A stretch of DNA of 64,000 nt from Chamaea fasciata (GCA_029207755.1 JARCOQ010000001.1:92739637-92803636); one strand, 5' to 3'. Counted from the first letter of the stretch, positions 1 to 12,860 are shown. A program made the numbers and translations. Notes: generated by a model not told the origin, from the sequence alone.

Positions 1-97
1 TTGTGACATGGTTTAGTGGTGAGCATGGTAGTTCTGGGTCAACAGTTGGACTCAGAGGTCTTTCACAACCATAATGATTCTATGACCCTGTGATTTA
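1..97 (+). repeat. CR1 LINE 3' end, cut by window edge
   Basis: This is the last part of a CR1 non-LTR retrotransposon in plus orientation. The string GGTTTAGTGGTGAGCATGG, the phrase GTTGGACTCAGAGGTC and the closing tail ATGATTCTATGACCCTGTGA match the well-known avian CR1 3' untranslated region, which ends in short repeats of ATTCTATGA. The rest of the element lies to the left of the window or was never copied, since CR1 copies are usually 5'-truncated. It resembles the 3' end of the copy near 54.8 kb, so both probably belong to one CR1 lineage. Confidence 0.85.
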
Positions 98-1149
98 ATG
101 ACTGTACAATATGGCTGTGAGGGCTGAGCTCTGTAACCAAGCTCATGTATACTGGCATAGCTTTTTAAGGCACTATTTTTGTTGGTTTCTTTCGGATACT
201 TTGTTCTGTGTCAGAGATCTGGAGTAGAGAAATTAATGTTGCTGGCAGATAGGTGAAAGAAGTCAGCTGTCTACAGTCTGTATCTTGATTTACTAATACT
301 TAGAAATTAAATGGCATTTTTTTCAAAATAGCCTAAAATGCTATGCTAACACTATTATTGAGAGATGCTGTTTGGAGCTTTTATTGTAGAATGATCTTTT
401 AATTTATTTTTTATTTTTATGAGGGAACTCTGTGAAGCAAGCATTTACACATAAGAGGTGGGACAAAGGAAAACTCTCCTTGTCTGTAATCTGCCCCTAT
501 TTGACTATAGGAAAGGTGTTTATTATAGTTACACACCTTAGTCCTTTAGACTGGGTTGATTTTGTTTGCTCACATTTCCATGATTAGTAATGTGTGTTTC
601 AACAACATCTACTGACCTGTAATTACTGTGGGGGAGTTTGGTCTGTTGGAGATCCTGCACAAAAAACCCCAGATATGTCTTCTGAAAACGGTGAAAAGTG
701 GCAAGGATAGAATGATAAACCCAGGAGCCTATCTTATGTGACCAGTCTTTTATCATGACTATTGCACTGAATTACCTATGCCTTATAACGATAACAAAAG
801 GGAAATAAATATATCTGAAAGGGAAAAGAAGTATAAAGATGTTGCAACTGAAAATATTTGTAAATAGACAAATGCTACTGTCTCAGTAATCTTTCCTGTC
901 CTAGCATGGTAGGGTATTTTTTCGTCTGCACATCTGTGGAAATGCAAGCCAATATTTAAAATAAATACTCACAAGAATGTTGGCAAGGAGAATAAACAAA
1001 TAATATAATCTTTTGATTTAAATCAGGCTTTAATTTTGCACATTTATATAATGATTTGCTATATTTTCCTTTTATACTTAGAACTGGAAATAAACCTAAA
1101 AGCCATAGGTTTCTAATAACTACGTGGGATTTCAGACTTGCTAGAATCT
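98..1149. other. unique AT-rich sequence, no gene seen
   Basis: No gene or recognisable repeat is visible. The stretch holds T/A-rich runs near 398-421 and a perfect 12-bp palindrome TGATTTAAATCA at 1014-1025. Open frames are short and carry no recognisable motif. Confidence 0.6.
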
Positions 1150-1480
1150 AGTCATTCATGAACCTTTCCCTTGCAGGTTTGCTTGTCCCTGTGCCGTGCT
1201 ACCTCCTCTACTCCAGAGGTGCCTTTCCTCTGATGCAGAGAGTGCTGTTGGAATGGACCTGAACTCATGCCATTTTATTGGAGGATAGAGAGAGCTCCTT
1301 CCCAGGCAGCTGGCAGGAGGAGCTCTGTGGCTGTGCCATCTGTTCCAGCACTGCCTGCTAGAATTCTCCCCTCGCTTCATGTGCCATTGCCATCTAATCA
1401 AGACAAGGAAGTGGTTAATGTTAAAGGGGATGCCATGGAAAACACTCTCTCCAGTCTGAAGAGCTGTCAGAAGCTGTAGC
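1150..1480. other. GC-richer patch, function unknown
   Basis: Base composition rises compared with both sides, and overlapping frames of 70-81 codons are open on both strands, as expected by chance where stop codons become rarer. I recognise no protein motif and no repeat consensus. It could be a decayed old repeat, a regulatory element or an exon of an unknown transcript, and the sequence alone does not decide. Confidence 0.35.
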
Positions 1481-4400
1481 CATGACTATTCTTCAGCTGC
1501 TGGTCTTGGTGTTTTTTTCCACACCTCCTTTTTGAAAGACTTTGCTGTCTGGCTGATCTATGAACCACTGTGTCTAACTACAGATCCATATGCTCAGAGA
1601 AACTGTTGTGCAACACTTTAGACAGACACTGAAAGCATAAGATAATCTCCTCTTAATTTTTTTTAAGCCTTGTAACAGCTTCCTGAGGTATACACAGGAA
1701 CTGATTACCTCATGCAAAGGAAAATGTGAACTCCCTCCCCCATCTCCCATAAATAATCTTCCACACAACTGTAGACACTGACATATTTATCTCTTGGCCC
1801 CAAAGGCTGAGGTCTTTGGCAGCAGCTAGGAGTGAAAAAATTGAAAGATGCAGAGTTCCTTTCCACCTCTTCCCCAGTTTACAAGGACTCATTTGGCTGC
1901 AGGCCACTGAGTGATGCTGAGCACGCCCTGCTGGCAATTAATTCTTTCATATGAGTGAGCTACAATTATATGGGCACACAGTAAAGTCATTATTTTACTG
2001 TCTTCTCCAGGCTGTAGGGGCCCCAGTTTGTGTTTAGTGTAAGTGACAGGATTAGCATTACAGTTACTGTATAATTATTGTTAGTTAGTTTGGTATAGAA
2101 ATGTACTACCAAAAAGTCAGCTTGTCTGAGACAGTAGAAATATCTCAAACAGGAGACTCCCTTGGTCTCTGCAGTAGGGAAAAGATTACATGGCAAAATA
2201 GGGATGCTTGTCTAGACATCCTTATAATAACCTGGATGTGAGGCTGAAAGTCAGCCTTTCCAACAGATCAATTCCTTCAATGTGTGGAGGTGGTACCACC
2301 TGCAAAATCATCTACACTGATCAATGCTTTTTTTGCAGCACTGCATGCTAAAGAAATCAGAATATAACCACTACTGGGAGCACAGTGTATGTGAATTATT
2401 AAGATGTTAATCACTTGAAGTAAATATGTCTCCAGTTGCACTTTTTGCCAAACAACTTAAGGAAGGTCTGTGTGATGATGCAGCATAACCTGATACAATG
2501 ATGGCAGTGTGGCTGTCCTTGCCTAGTTACTGTTTTATGATAACCAGGAACAATCAGGCAAAAAATGGAAATTTTAAAAATGTGGCTTCCTTTCTAAGAA
2601 TTAAAATGAGGGATCTGTCACTGATTAGACTTGCTCTATTTAAGTTTTGAACTATTTTTAAATGTAAGGTACCAGGACTTATCAGAGACTCATCATACCC
2701 TTGTCACAACATTAAGCCTTTTCCCAAGATGCCAAATGGGAGAGTGTCTGAGGCAAAATTCACTAGTTTGCTATAGTGAATCTGATTTTCTAGAAAAGTC
2801 CCAACAATAAACCAAACAAGCCAAACTCTTTTTTTACTGTCTTGGTGACCTGCCTGCAACTCTTGTTTTCAGCTTTTTGCTGTTGGAACCATAAATGTAG
2901 GCTTCCTGCATCCTTTCATGGATCTGGGCAGCAGGTGGACAGGAAGTCATCAGTGAGGAACAGGAAACAGAAGGATTAGGAAACAGCCAAGGTCTATTCA
3001 GGGGCAATGTTAGGTGCAGCTAGAAGTGCTCCCCAAAGTGAGAGAAACTTGCCTCTCAGTGGGATGACATGGGCAACGCCATGGCAGTTAATGAGCTCTG
3101 AAACTGCTCTGCAATTAGGCCAAGTCTCCAGAAAATTATATGCTGAAACCAGTGAAATTTTCTATAATCATCACATTGTCAATGATTATCTGACAGTGAA
3201 CCACATACATGTGTGACAGATACATGGCATGTAAGGCAGATTAGATTGGAATGAATGGTACTTTATGGTGGTAGAGAAATCTGAGGATGCAGGATAACAA
3301 TTTTGAGAGTTGTTGTTACAGATTGCAGGACGTAACAGGGTCTTCCTTATGAAATACGGGAAACCAATGTTAATAATATTTTTATGTTGTGCTTAACATC
3401 GATCCACTTGCAGTAGAAACCCTCTACAGAAAAAGGTCTTGGTCCTTCTCTGCTTCTGTTTTTGTAAACAGAGTCACTTCTCTGTTAGTCTAAAGGTGCT
3501 GCATCAAATAGTGTGAGTACAGTTCAAAGTTGCTTGCCCGTTACATACTATTAAATGTCAGAGAGTTAAAAGCATTGTAGCATCATCTAGAGGCCAGACA
3601 TAAATTACAGTGCATTGTTAGTCCTTAAGATGAGTAAAGCACATAGATGAATTTTAAAAAGCTAAGATTCCAAGCAGGATTTTCCAAAGAACATAAATAC
3701 CAGAAAACAGCTTTTGCAATGAATTCCTTATGAGTAGAGTTACAGTGCATAAATATATGTACTATATATTAGTAATTTTGTGCAGATAAATTTGCTTTTT
3801 TCTCCTGCATGTGTAAATAAATAATCGCAAGTGGCATAATAATTTATAACCTAAGTTTCATCTATTTGCATATTTGATGGAGAGCTGACAAGATAAATGA
3901 AGAGACAAGTATATAAACCCTGTTGTGCAGCTGCAATATATGACAGATTCAATTTGGGTAACTACATGACCCAAGATTCTCATTTTATTTAATATGTGAA
4001 GAACAAACTTGGTTGTTTCCATTTGCCAGTTGTAAACTTTGTCTTTTTCTGAAGGTATTTATTAGCCAGAGCACGAATGGCTTGTTTGAGAGTTTTATAA
4101 TGAATGTCTTGCCAGCAAAGAGCAGAGGTTTGAGAATTTTATAAGTGTGTGCATATGTGTGGGCAGGAAGAGTGACTTCAATAAATACAGGTAAAGGATT
4201 CAATTTCCACTGCTTTGCAGTGGGATTTGAAAGATTTTCCCAAGACTAATTAGAAATTGGTTTAAAAACAAGTTTCCAAAGCTAGCCTCTCTTCATTCAA
4301 GTAGCTAAGGGTGCCTTGAAAATGTCAGGAAGCTATGTCATTTTCACATTGTAGAATTGGAAATGGAGCAATTTGCTGATTTATTCAAACTGGTTTGCTC

Positions 4401-6564
4401 AAATTGATACGATTGAACAGGCAGAGTTGAAAATGAAGCTGGTTCCCGTGTCTTATTCCTGTGTAGGGAGTGAGGCCTTATGGCCTCTCTAAGAGGAAAG
4501 GTCATGTGGCTGACCAAATTAATTGTTCACAGATGTATATGAGTCTAGAAATACAGATGCAGGAGTACTGGACTGTTGTACAGATTTACTGCCCTTTAAA
4601 TCCAGTGTTTCTTTCTGAGATACAACATCTTTCTCAAATCAGAAAAACTTCTGGGAAGTCAGCACTGCTGATTGTTTCACTGCACTGGCAAACTCCTGAG
4701 AAGATAGACTTTTCCTTTTACAGTCTGAACAAACAGAACAGGCCATTACTGAGATGGTAACCTATGGGCAGCCCCCAGATACGAGGAAGTAGAGAGAGCA
4801 CAGCCAGACCAGCTGAAATGCTCTCCCGAGCACTTTTTGCTCTTTGTTCTGTGCAGTTTTGGTGAATATATCTGAAAAGATCAGTGGCAGAGGAGTTTCT
4901 TCCAGGCCATTCTCTGAAATATCCCCCTCTCTAAATGCACAGCTTCATCAAAACCAATCTCCTGCATCTCCCCAAAATGTAAGATTTTGGGTTCAGATTT
5001 CACATGCAAAAACTTCTGGTTTGGACTTCCTTCCCGCCAGGGATCTGTGATTGTGGCTGTATACATGTTTGTTGAGCAGCAGAAAGTTTGTTTATACCTT
5101 TAGTGATCTTAGTTTGCCTAAAACTATCCTGTCTCAAGTGTTCATATAAAGTCTGCAAAAACACTTGAATCTAGGAAACTGAGATAATGAAACAAATAGC
5201 TGCAGTTAAACTGTGGAGTTCAGGAGCCTGAGTTTGGGAAAGACAAAGAGCTTGTTACATTTAATTACATCTATTTATACTTTAAATGACACATAGAAGT
5301 TTTCAGATATTCATGTTTAATCAGGTGTATAAATACACTGAATTAAATAAAAACTGGCTTAGGGTTCTTCTTCAATGCATGATCTATTGTTTTTGTAAGT
5401 GGAATAGGAGAACATTAAAAGTATAGTTTATTTTAGAGATATTCCTCCATATATAGGGTTAATATGAGCACCTTATGAAGAAAAATTAGAAGTAGAAATT
5501 AGATTCTAAAATTAGCATTTCACTGATTTTATTCTGTATCTTTTTCTTTCCTTGGGACATTCCCTTGGAAAATTCCATAATTAACCCTTCGCCATTTCAA
5601 ATTAGATTTTCAACTAAAAATAACAACATTAAATTAAAACAATTAAAATTATAAATCTCATCCAATAATACTTCCTAGACTAAGAATAATAAAAGATAAT
5701 GCGGAGAAGCTAGGCAATTAAAAATATATGTTCATTGAAAGCAAAATGGTAAGAAGTACAAAGAGAACTGAAATGGCTCTTGCTGTTTCATATATATGTG
5801 CATTTAAATTATTGCTTTCAAACTTATGTGAGGTCTATTGGTTTAAATTCTTTAACACACTGTTATGAAACCTCTATGTGGAAAAAAAATATGATGGTTC
5901 CATTTAATAACTTATTTTGTACTTCCTCTATCACTTTTCCATTGGAGATGAACTGTGATTAGATCCTAGAGTAAAATTCTGGTATTTTCCTGTGAGGGCA
6001 GTTTGAGCCTATTTTTATGATGGCCTTAATCCCACTGTGGTGCAATCAGCTTGGCCTTTGTGGAAATTATTGATTTGTATCTTAAATTTATACTGTCACA
6101 GTTTTGAGAAGATGGATGCAAGGTTTTGGTCTCAGTGTTGAGATTTCTGTGAAGAAGGATACTGGAACCCCATTGGCAACTGGTTTTAACCACAAATTTA
6201 AAATTACAGCTGAGTATTATTTAGATGAGTTATAGTTTCAGAAGCCTGAAGCACTGCTCAAGGTTTCCTCTAGCTGGTTCCCTTTTGTGGGTTTCCTCAT
6301 TTGCAGCTCCAAAAATGAGTCATTAGTGGTGTCTAAAACTTTGGTCTTAGCACCAGGCCATTTTGTGACTTTTTCTCAGTGTGCACAGTCCTTTTTGATG
6401 GGGCCTAATATGATTTTTTCCTGCCACCCCGATGTATCTTGTATCTAGCATAGTCAGTAACATCATCCTAGTGGGTGGTAGAAGGATTTCTGACTATTTG
6501 GATTAAAAGTTTGGACTAATAATGTGTTTATTTGAAAATATTTTCATTGTTTTAAAAATAAATG
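1481..6564. other. unique AT-rich sequence, no gene seen
   Basis: This is about 5 kb without a defensible gene or transposon. Open frames stay under 100 codons and lack recognisable domains. The most AT-rich part is about 5580-5740, with many AATTAAAA-like words, a composition seen in scaffold-attachment-like DNA but not diagnostic. Near 4160 there is a short GT-rich stretch too small to call a microsatellite. Confidence 0.6.
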
Positions 6565-6640
6565 AGGAAAGGAAAGAAGCATGCACATGCACACAAAAAC
6601 ACATGCACATTCATGCCCACACATGTACAAAGGAAATCAC
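6565..6640. repeat. degenerate CA/CATGCA simple repeat
   Basis: The stretch alternates purine and pyrimidine in interrupted CACA and CATGCACA units. It is a decayed microsatellite. The two overlapping 77-codon frames that cross it owe their histidine- and threonine-rich translation to this repeat and are not genes. Confidence 0.75.
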
Positions 6641-6730
6641 GAGGTTATACATTCTGTACCTCAGAGTGCAGCTTTTTGGAGAGTACACTACTGGGGTACA
6701 TTCTCAGAAAACAGTTGACTTCAAGTTCAG

Positions 6731-6805
6731 TGAAAGACAGGGGCACTGGAACTAAATTATCTTTAAGGTGTCTTCTAGCACAAACTATATTATGATTCTG
6801 TGAAC
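6731..6805 (+). repeat. short CR1 3' tail
   Basis: CACTGGAACTAAATTATCTT followed by TAAGGTGTCTTCTAGCAC and then ATTATGATTCTGTGAA mirrors the CR1 3' end (a TTGGAACTAGATGATCTTTAAGG-type phrase, then TTCCAACC, then ATTCTATGA repeats). Only about 75 bases are left, making it one of the smallest CR1 remnants in the window. Confidence 0.75.
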
Positions 6806-7496
6806 GTGAAATCACTGGAAAAATGCTTTTCTCTTTTAGAAATGAAACTTCGGTCAGCTGATGACTTTCCTTAGACTTTTCTGATTTTATTTTAAATATA
6901 AATGCCAGACATTGTCACTGGGTGTGAGGTAACACACTGTTGATGAGACAAAAGCAAGTACAACCAGAAACAAGGACTGCAGTCTTCTAGAACAGAATTA
7001 GTGTAAACTCTCGTTCTCAGTTCCTGCTGGCTTAAATAACTATTACTTTTTTATTTACCTACTTTAATATTTTTGGCCATCTCATTTTTTACGACTATGA
7101 AATCTTTCTTTTCTACCATCCCCTAGGGTGTTTCTCTTTGCAGAAATCACATTCCTTGGTTTTACCACTTCAAATCCTACATGAGTATAGCTAGACTGTG
7201 ACTTCCTGGAGATGTTAATAATACTGGGAGGTCCTCGAATAGGTATGTATTTTGGTGGGCTTTTTCTTTATATTAGTGTAAAAGGTAGTGCTGAAACCTT
7301 CTTTAGGACCTCATTACCCAACAGGCTAGAACTTTAGAGCATGTAAATATATATGTTAGTTCAGAACAAACTTTCCAATGTTGTTAAAACAATTAGATTA
7401 ATGTAGAACAACTGTAACATTGATGTGTAGAATGGCATTGATTCAAAAATGCTGTGCCAGACCTTAGATGGTTATAAATAATATTCCCTTCTATAT
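6806..7496. other. unique sequence, no gene seen
   Basis: AT-rich unique DNA. I see neither a coding frame nor a recognisable repeat between the CR1 tail and the A-rich microsatellite. Confidence 0.6.

Positions 7497-7546
<50 letters not shown>
7497..7546. repeat. (AC)6 joined to a pure A38 run
   Basis: Six AC units (7497-7508) run directly into 38 uninterrupted adenines (7509-7546). It may be a compound microsatellite or the poly(A) tail of a retrocopied transcript. I see no recognisable retrocopied gene immediately upstream, so a microsatellite is preferred. The frame through it encodes a polylysine artefact. Confidence 0.95.
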
Positions 7547-7548
<2 letters not shown>

Positions 7549-8207
7549 AAGAAATATTTGCAATCATTGGAGTATTTGGTTAAACAGCACAGACATATGC
7601 TACTGTACTCAGGGTGTTCTGAACTCAAAAGACACATAAAGCATTTTGAGTCTTGGGAAGATTTTTGGGGAAAAAAAATGAATTACTTCATACTGAGAGC
7701 CTAGCATTTCTATGTTTTTATCCTATTTTCTAGATATTTTATTTTTAGAAGTCCCTGTTTTCCTCTTAGTATAAATCTGCTGTCTCTATCCAAAAGTACT
7801 TATGCAAGAAATGACTGTCCTGCTATCTGAAGTCCCTATGTGACAAGTTCAGTATAAATATTTCTCTTGCTGTGCTTTAAGAGCAGTAAAACTTGGCTGA
7901 TGAGGTTATAAGCCAACCTTTAACTAGAATACATTTTCCCTTTGGGCATGATTGCTTACTGGTAGCTGCTAACAAATGGCCGAAAGAATACATGCAGCTA
8001 AGTCTAAGTGAATCTGAAATTGGAAATATTTTAAATTTTTCCTGGTTCTTCCTGTCTTCTTTTTCCTCCTAGACTTTAAGTCCTTTGAACAACACATGGG
8101 ATATATATAACACACTTCAGCATTTGTAACACTCCACACTCTGCACCCTTCATGGTGGGAGGGTGGGAGCAAATAGAGAGAAGCAAATACAAAAGAGTGT
8201 GTGTATT
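7547..8207. other. unique sequence, no gene seen
   Basis: No gene or repeat is recognised between the A38 tract and the LTR. A short GT run (8197-8204) lies just left of the LTR boundary. Confidence 0.6.
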
Positions 8208-8803
8208 TGTTGTGGTTTAACCTCAGTCATCAGCGAAGTACCACCACTTGTTCACTCCCCCACCAGGTGGATTGTAGAGAGACTTGGAAGGGTAAAGCTG
8301 GAAAACTCATGGGTTGAAATGAAGACAGTTTAACAGGAAAAGCAAAAGCCATGCACACAAGCAAACAAAACAAGGAATTGATTCACTGCTTCCCATGGGC
8401 AGGCAGGTATTCAGCCATCCCCAGGAGAGCAGGGCCCCATATCATGAAACAAGTTGGGAATACAAACACCATCACTCCAAATGTGCCCTCCTTCCTCCCA
8501 CCACTTTATTTACTGATCATGATGTCATGTGATCTGGAATATCCCTCTGGTCAGTTGGGGTCACCTGTCCTGGCTGCGTCTCCTCCCAACTTTCTAAGCA
8601 CCCCCAAGTTCCCTGCCAGTGTGGCAGTAAGGGAAGCAGAAAAGGCCTTGGTTTGGCATAAGCCCTGCTGAGAAATAACAAAAAAAATCTCTATTAACAA
8701 AAACTACTCTATTGTCATCAGTGTGTTCACCACAGATCCAAAACATTTCCCCATACCAGCCACTCTGAAGAAAATTAACTTTGATCCAGCCAAAACCAGC
8801 ACA
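8208..8803 (-). mobile_element. solo LTR of an avian endogenous retrovirus
   Basis: About 596 bases match, by eye, a long terminal repeat that I know to be widespread in bird genomes. Read on the minus strand it begins TGTGCTGGTTTTGGCTGG and ends GGTTAAACCACAACA, giving the TG...CA ends expected of an LTR. A TATA-like word (AGTAAATAAAGTGG, minus strand, around 8501-8514) lies where the family's TATA box sits, downstream of a short CRE-like TGACATCA. No primer-binding site or gag/pol sequence lies on either side, so this is a solo LTR left by recombination. I could not find a convincing target-site duplication. The open frames inside it (about 106 and 112 codons) are by-products. Assignment to an ERV class (ERVL, ERVK or other) was not attempted. 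Confidence 0.8.
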
Positions 8804-9089
8804 GGAGATTACTTGAATGAATGTGATTTTGAATGTAGCCTTGTGCCTGATGGAGGTGTTACTTGTTCTAAAATGTGATTTTTGGTTGTGATCCATATTT
8901 GTAGGTATTGCCTTAAATAATGCTGCTTTCATGCTTTAGCAGAACCTGTGTTTGGGACTCTGAAGAAAAAAAAAATTAGGTATTTCAAAGAAAGTTTTAG
9001 ATATGGGCATGTGTCTTCCATTCCTTAATACCTGTCCTTGTGACTAAAGTAAACAGCTCTCTTATCCATGATAGTAGAAGCAGAAAGTT
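8804..9089. other. unique sequence, no gene seen
   Basis: Short unique stretch between the LTR and a probable CR1 relic, with an A-rich run at about 8965-8975. No coding potential is recognised. Confidence 0.5.
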
Positions 9090-9185
9090 TTATCATAGTA
9101 TCACAGTACCATAGAGTAAGACTAATGCTGTGAAGGACCCATCATATTACTCCTAAACAGTACCTGTGAACAGGTGGTCTAACTT
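9090..9185 (-). repeat. probable CR1 3' end relic
   Basis: ATCATAGTATCACAGTACC is the reverse complement of the CR1 terminal repeats, and TGTGAAGGACCCATCAT resembles the following 'GGAAGGGACC' block. The rest has drifted strongly. It is the least certain of the CR1 calls. Confidence 0.5.
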
Positions 9186-12100
9186 TTTAAATGGTACTTA
9201 TAATTGAGATAAATGGATTAACTCATACCATCTATTAAATATTAGTAGGGTATAACAAAGTAAAAATAATTAAAATCGCAGAATACATCCATTCCTTTAT
9301 GACCAATGCTGAGTTAATAGAAAGTGAAACAGCACAGGAAAACTAGATTTTGTCATATGGTAGAATAACCTGAAGAATTATACTTAAACTGTGATTTTTA
9401 TAAGTTGTTAAACCTGACAAATACTATGTCTTGCAATACCTAGAGGCTGAAGTAGAGGGTTGCTAACATTTAAGATAAAATACATCTATTAGAATAACTC
9501 TTCAGCTGAAGATCCTAGGAAAAAAATAAAAGTAAAAGAGAATGGAACCAAAACTGTTAAATACATGAGTTGGCTCATGCAGTGGAAAACTACATAAAAA
9601 CAGGGTCCTATTCTTATTGCTATGTATCATTCCAAACATATGCTTTTTCCATTTCTGAATTTTGAGTAATAAAAAATTAATGGGGCAATGAAGTGACTCC
9701 TTGGAAAGGGAGGACATTCCATATGAGAATTATCTTTAAAATGCTGTGAGACCTTGGGGGCAGTTTTGCCCTTGACTTCACATGAGTAGTAGGTCATAGA
9801 CAAAGTCTTTCCAATAGCTGCTGAGTTCAGGAATCTGTTTCGTGTGTAACAATTTACAAGACCATGAATTTCCTCTAGAAAAATGAGGAACAAGGTCTGC
9901 TAAAGCTTATATGTATCAAGAGAGGTGTAAGCTCTTATGCTTCTGGATATTGTGACAATGTACATTATTGTAATTTTCGTCTTAGTACTACTCTTCACCT
10001 GGTTTATTCCAGCCATGGATTTGGAAGTAGCTTCCAAATATTGGTGTTCTCCACGTAATTGCTAGAGTTTAATGGAGGTTCACCCTGCAGAATGCCTGCA
10101 AGTTTCGGGCTGTATCAGCATTCTTTGACCAAAGCCTGCAGCTCCACATGAATGTGATTTCTGATAAAATAAAAATAGCCTATTCCTCTGGAATGTCATA
10201 CTTCTACCTGGGGATTAAAGACCTCTCTTTTTGTTTTAGAGTAATTTAAATATCTTTATTGAGATCTGCCTAATCAAAAGACGGTATGAGATGCTCACAT
10301 TTACTGGTTGCATGCTGCTCTGCCTTGTCTCTACTGCGGAAGAAAAAAAAAAGTCAAATAGTTCCCATGGGAAATAAGATACAAATTAACAGGAGTGAAC
10401 CATTAGAGCAGATTATATAAATTTACCATCTTTTGGAATTCCTAATATGTTCCTAAAAGATTAAAAGTCTACAGAGATGGCTCTAGTTCTAGTCAGTTGA
10501 TCATAATTGCCTCGTTATCATAATACTCCCGATAGGGCCCCTACAGTAGTCATAACCTGCACTTTCTCTAACACAAAACCTGCATCCCTACAAGGGTGCT
10601 GTCTATGCAGAGCTGTCACTGTATTAATCCTTCATCTCAGTGCATTATGGTGTAGGAGAATGCTCCCAGACCTGCCATATAATGTAAAAAACTTTGGAGT
10701 CTGAAAATGCCATTATCAAACTTTTAAATAGGAGAAGACATTCAGTATTCTTAAATACTTGAATTATGTGTTTTCATTATAGAAAGTAGGTATAGGAATT
10801 GTACTTAACTGAGTGATTATTGTTTTAAAGAGATTATTCCTTCAGTAATGGCACCTTAAAAGTAATTTCTTAGGCTGGTTTTAACAACACTAGGTATAAA
10901 TAGTAATCTAATTATACTTAGGAGAGATTTATAGCTCTGATTACTTTCGCTTTAAAATTTCAAAGGGACTGACATGAGTAATCAACATATCCCATACTGT
11001 GAATTCATCTTGCTATTGTAAAAAACACCTGCCAATTGCTTGTCAGCAGAATGATATGCGATGCTGTGCATATTATTTCAGGAATTAGTGATACATGTGG
11101 ATAAGGTATGTGGTTTTTTTTCAATGCAAGGCATAAAATGGAGTGCTCCCTGATAGAAGAGCTTAGATTTCCTGTCCCATGGTTTTTTCTTTAATATTGT
11201 TTCTTCTGATATTTATTTTTGTTTCTCTCTGAATTTTCCAGCCAACTTATTATGCAGGACATGGTGTCCCTATATGAATTATGCACCACACAGAAAAATA
11301 ACACTAAAAGCACATTATTAAAGTTTCAAAGAAAAGTATATTTATTTGGAAGCACCAGATCTAAAGATGCTTCCCTATGTCCATGATGATGGTCTTCATT
11401 TATATGGTCCTTATTTACATCTTGCATAGAATTCTAGTCTTACTGGCTACAGTTCTACTAAATAAAACAGGTCAAGTATATGAGTTTAAGTGTGGGATTA
11501 CAGTTCCCTGTACATGATGGTCTTGGTATGCTTCTTTTATTCAAGCCTGAGAACATCTGCACAGTCAATGCATGAACACAAGCTGGGAACTCAGGTCATT
11601 TCCTAATGGATTTTTTTGATGCAGCCAGACTGTTTGTTGGGTGAGAAGCTGAATTTATCTATGCATATCTGGACTGTGCTGTCACTTGCTCTCAGCCAAA
11701 GAACAGTCTTATTCGTTCAGTAGCATAGGCACAGGTGTGCACATTGTTTTGGGGGATTAAAGAAGATTGCTATAGGAAAATGTATTTGTTCATGGAATTC
11801 TACTCCTCCTCCTCTCAATTTGCTGCAAGAGTAGAAAGTAAATGGGTAAAAATAAACTAAAATAAAGGACAGAACAGTCAACTGCAGGAAATGACAAATC
11901 CAGGAACAAAACCCCAACAAAATATTAAAGTGTGTTAGTTCAGAACTGATGTATCCTGTTTCTTGATTAAGGCAATCTGCAAAATTTGTATGCTTATGTC
12001 TTAATGCATCTGCATGCAAGGCTTATATTAGACAACTGTAGGCTTGATTCTAGCCTTTCCTTCTTCCTAGGTGTTTGACTTCGCAAATTTAGCAAAAGAA

Positions 12101-12639
12101 TGTATAATGTTTCCTTGTTTTGAATATTGGACCAATTGTCTTCTTAGAGAGGTTAATCACAATGGTTTAGGCAAACTGCTCAGCTTTCTGCTGCTTGAGT
12201 TTCAGATTAATTGATTGAAAGTTGTTGTCCTATGTGAATGATCATCACAAGGTGACCATAAGATGGGTCGATAATATCATTTGTAATATTCACACAAACT
12301 GGGATGCTGCACCTTACTTCAGGCTCTGCATACGCACATTCTCTGCTGGGCACAAACCTTTCTACCACTCCTTTTGCAGCTTGCTGTCTTTTTCTCTGCT
12401 AAACTGTTTCTGTCATGTCTCCATTTCCCCACCAGGCATCTTTCCAATCTCAATCTCTGTTGCCCCATAAGAGTAATTTCCCCCCTGTTTTGATTCCCAG
12501 CATTCTCCCAGTTCGTAATATCCTTGCCTAGACATATCTTTATGCCTCTTTTTCTTGTGCCCCACTCCCCTGGTTTTGCTATTCAGTTTTTCCTTTTATC
12601 CTTCCCGCATTGAAATGAGATGATTTCCTGCTGCTAGCA
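9186..12639. other. unique AT-rich sequence, no gene seen
   Basis: More than 3 kb with no recognisable gene or repeat. Open frames reach only about 100 codons (an antisense frame at 11717-12019) and show no domain, signal peptide or family motif I can name. A pyrimidine-rich stretch lies at about 12400-12600. Confidence 0.6.
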
Positions 12640-12860
12640 GGGGGATTACTGGGAAGGGTGGAGAGACAGGTTCTTGGTCACAGTTTCAGCCATTACAGCA
12701 AAATTCTGGCTCTGCCAGGCACAGCAGCCTTCGGCTGGAGCGTATCCGTTCTGGTTGCACACGTGCAGCCCAGCGAGCCTGGGGAGCTCTGAGGGAATGG
12801 AATATTCTCACTCATCCTCACGGGCAGCTACATGAGCAGCCCAGGAAGCTACTCAGAACA
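12640..12860. promoter_or_regulatory. local CpG/GC peak with E-box, unproven
   Basis: CpG dinucleotides are rare in this window, yet about eight cluster here, including TTCGGC, AGCGTATCCG, CACACGTGCAG, AGCGAG and CTCACGGG. CACGTG at about 12760 is a canonical E-box core. The patch is not inside a repeat I recognise. It is small compared with a typical CpG island, so promoter, enhancer or old mobile element remain equally open. No coding frame supports an exon. Confidence 0.25.

Noticed and set aside
8804..9300. Retroviral internal sequence (primer-binding site, gag, pol or env) next to the LTR at 8.2-8.8 kb
   Set aside because: Neither flank shows a primer-binding-like site or a recognisable retroviral protein, so only a solo LTR is called.
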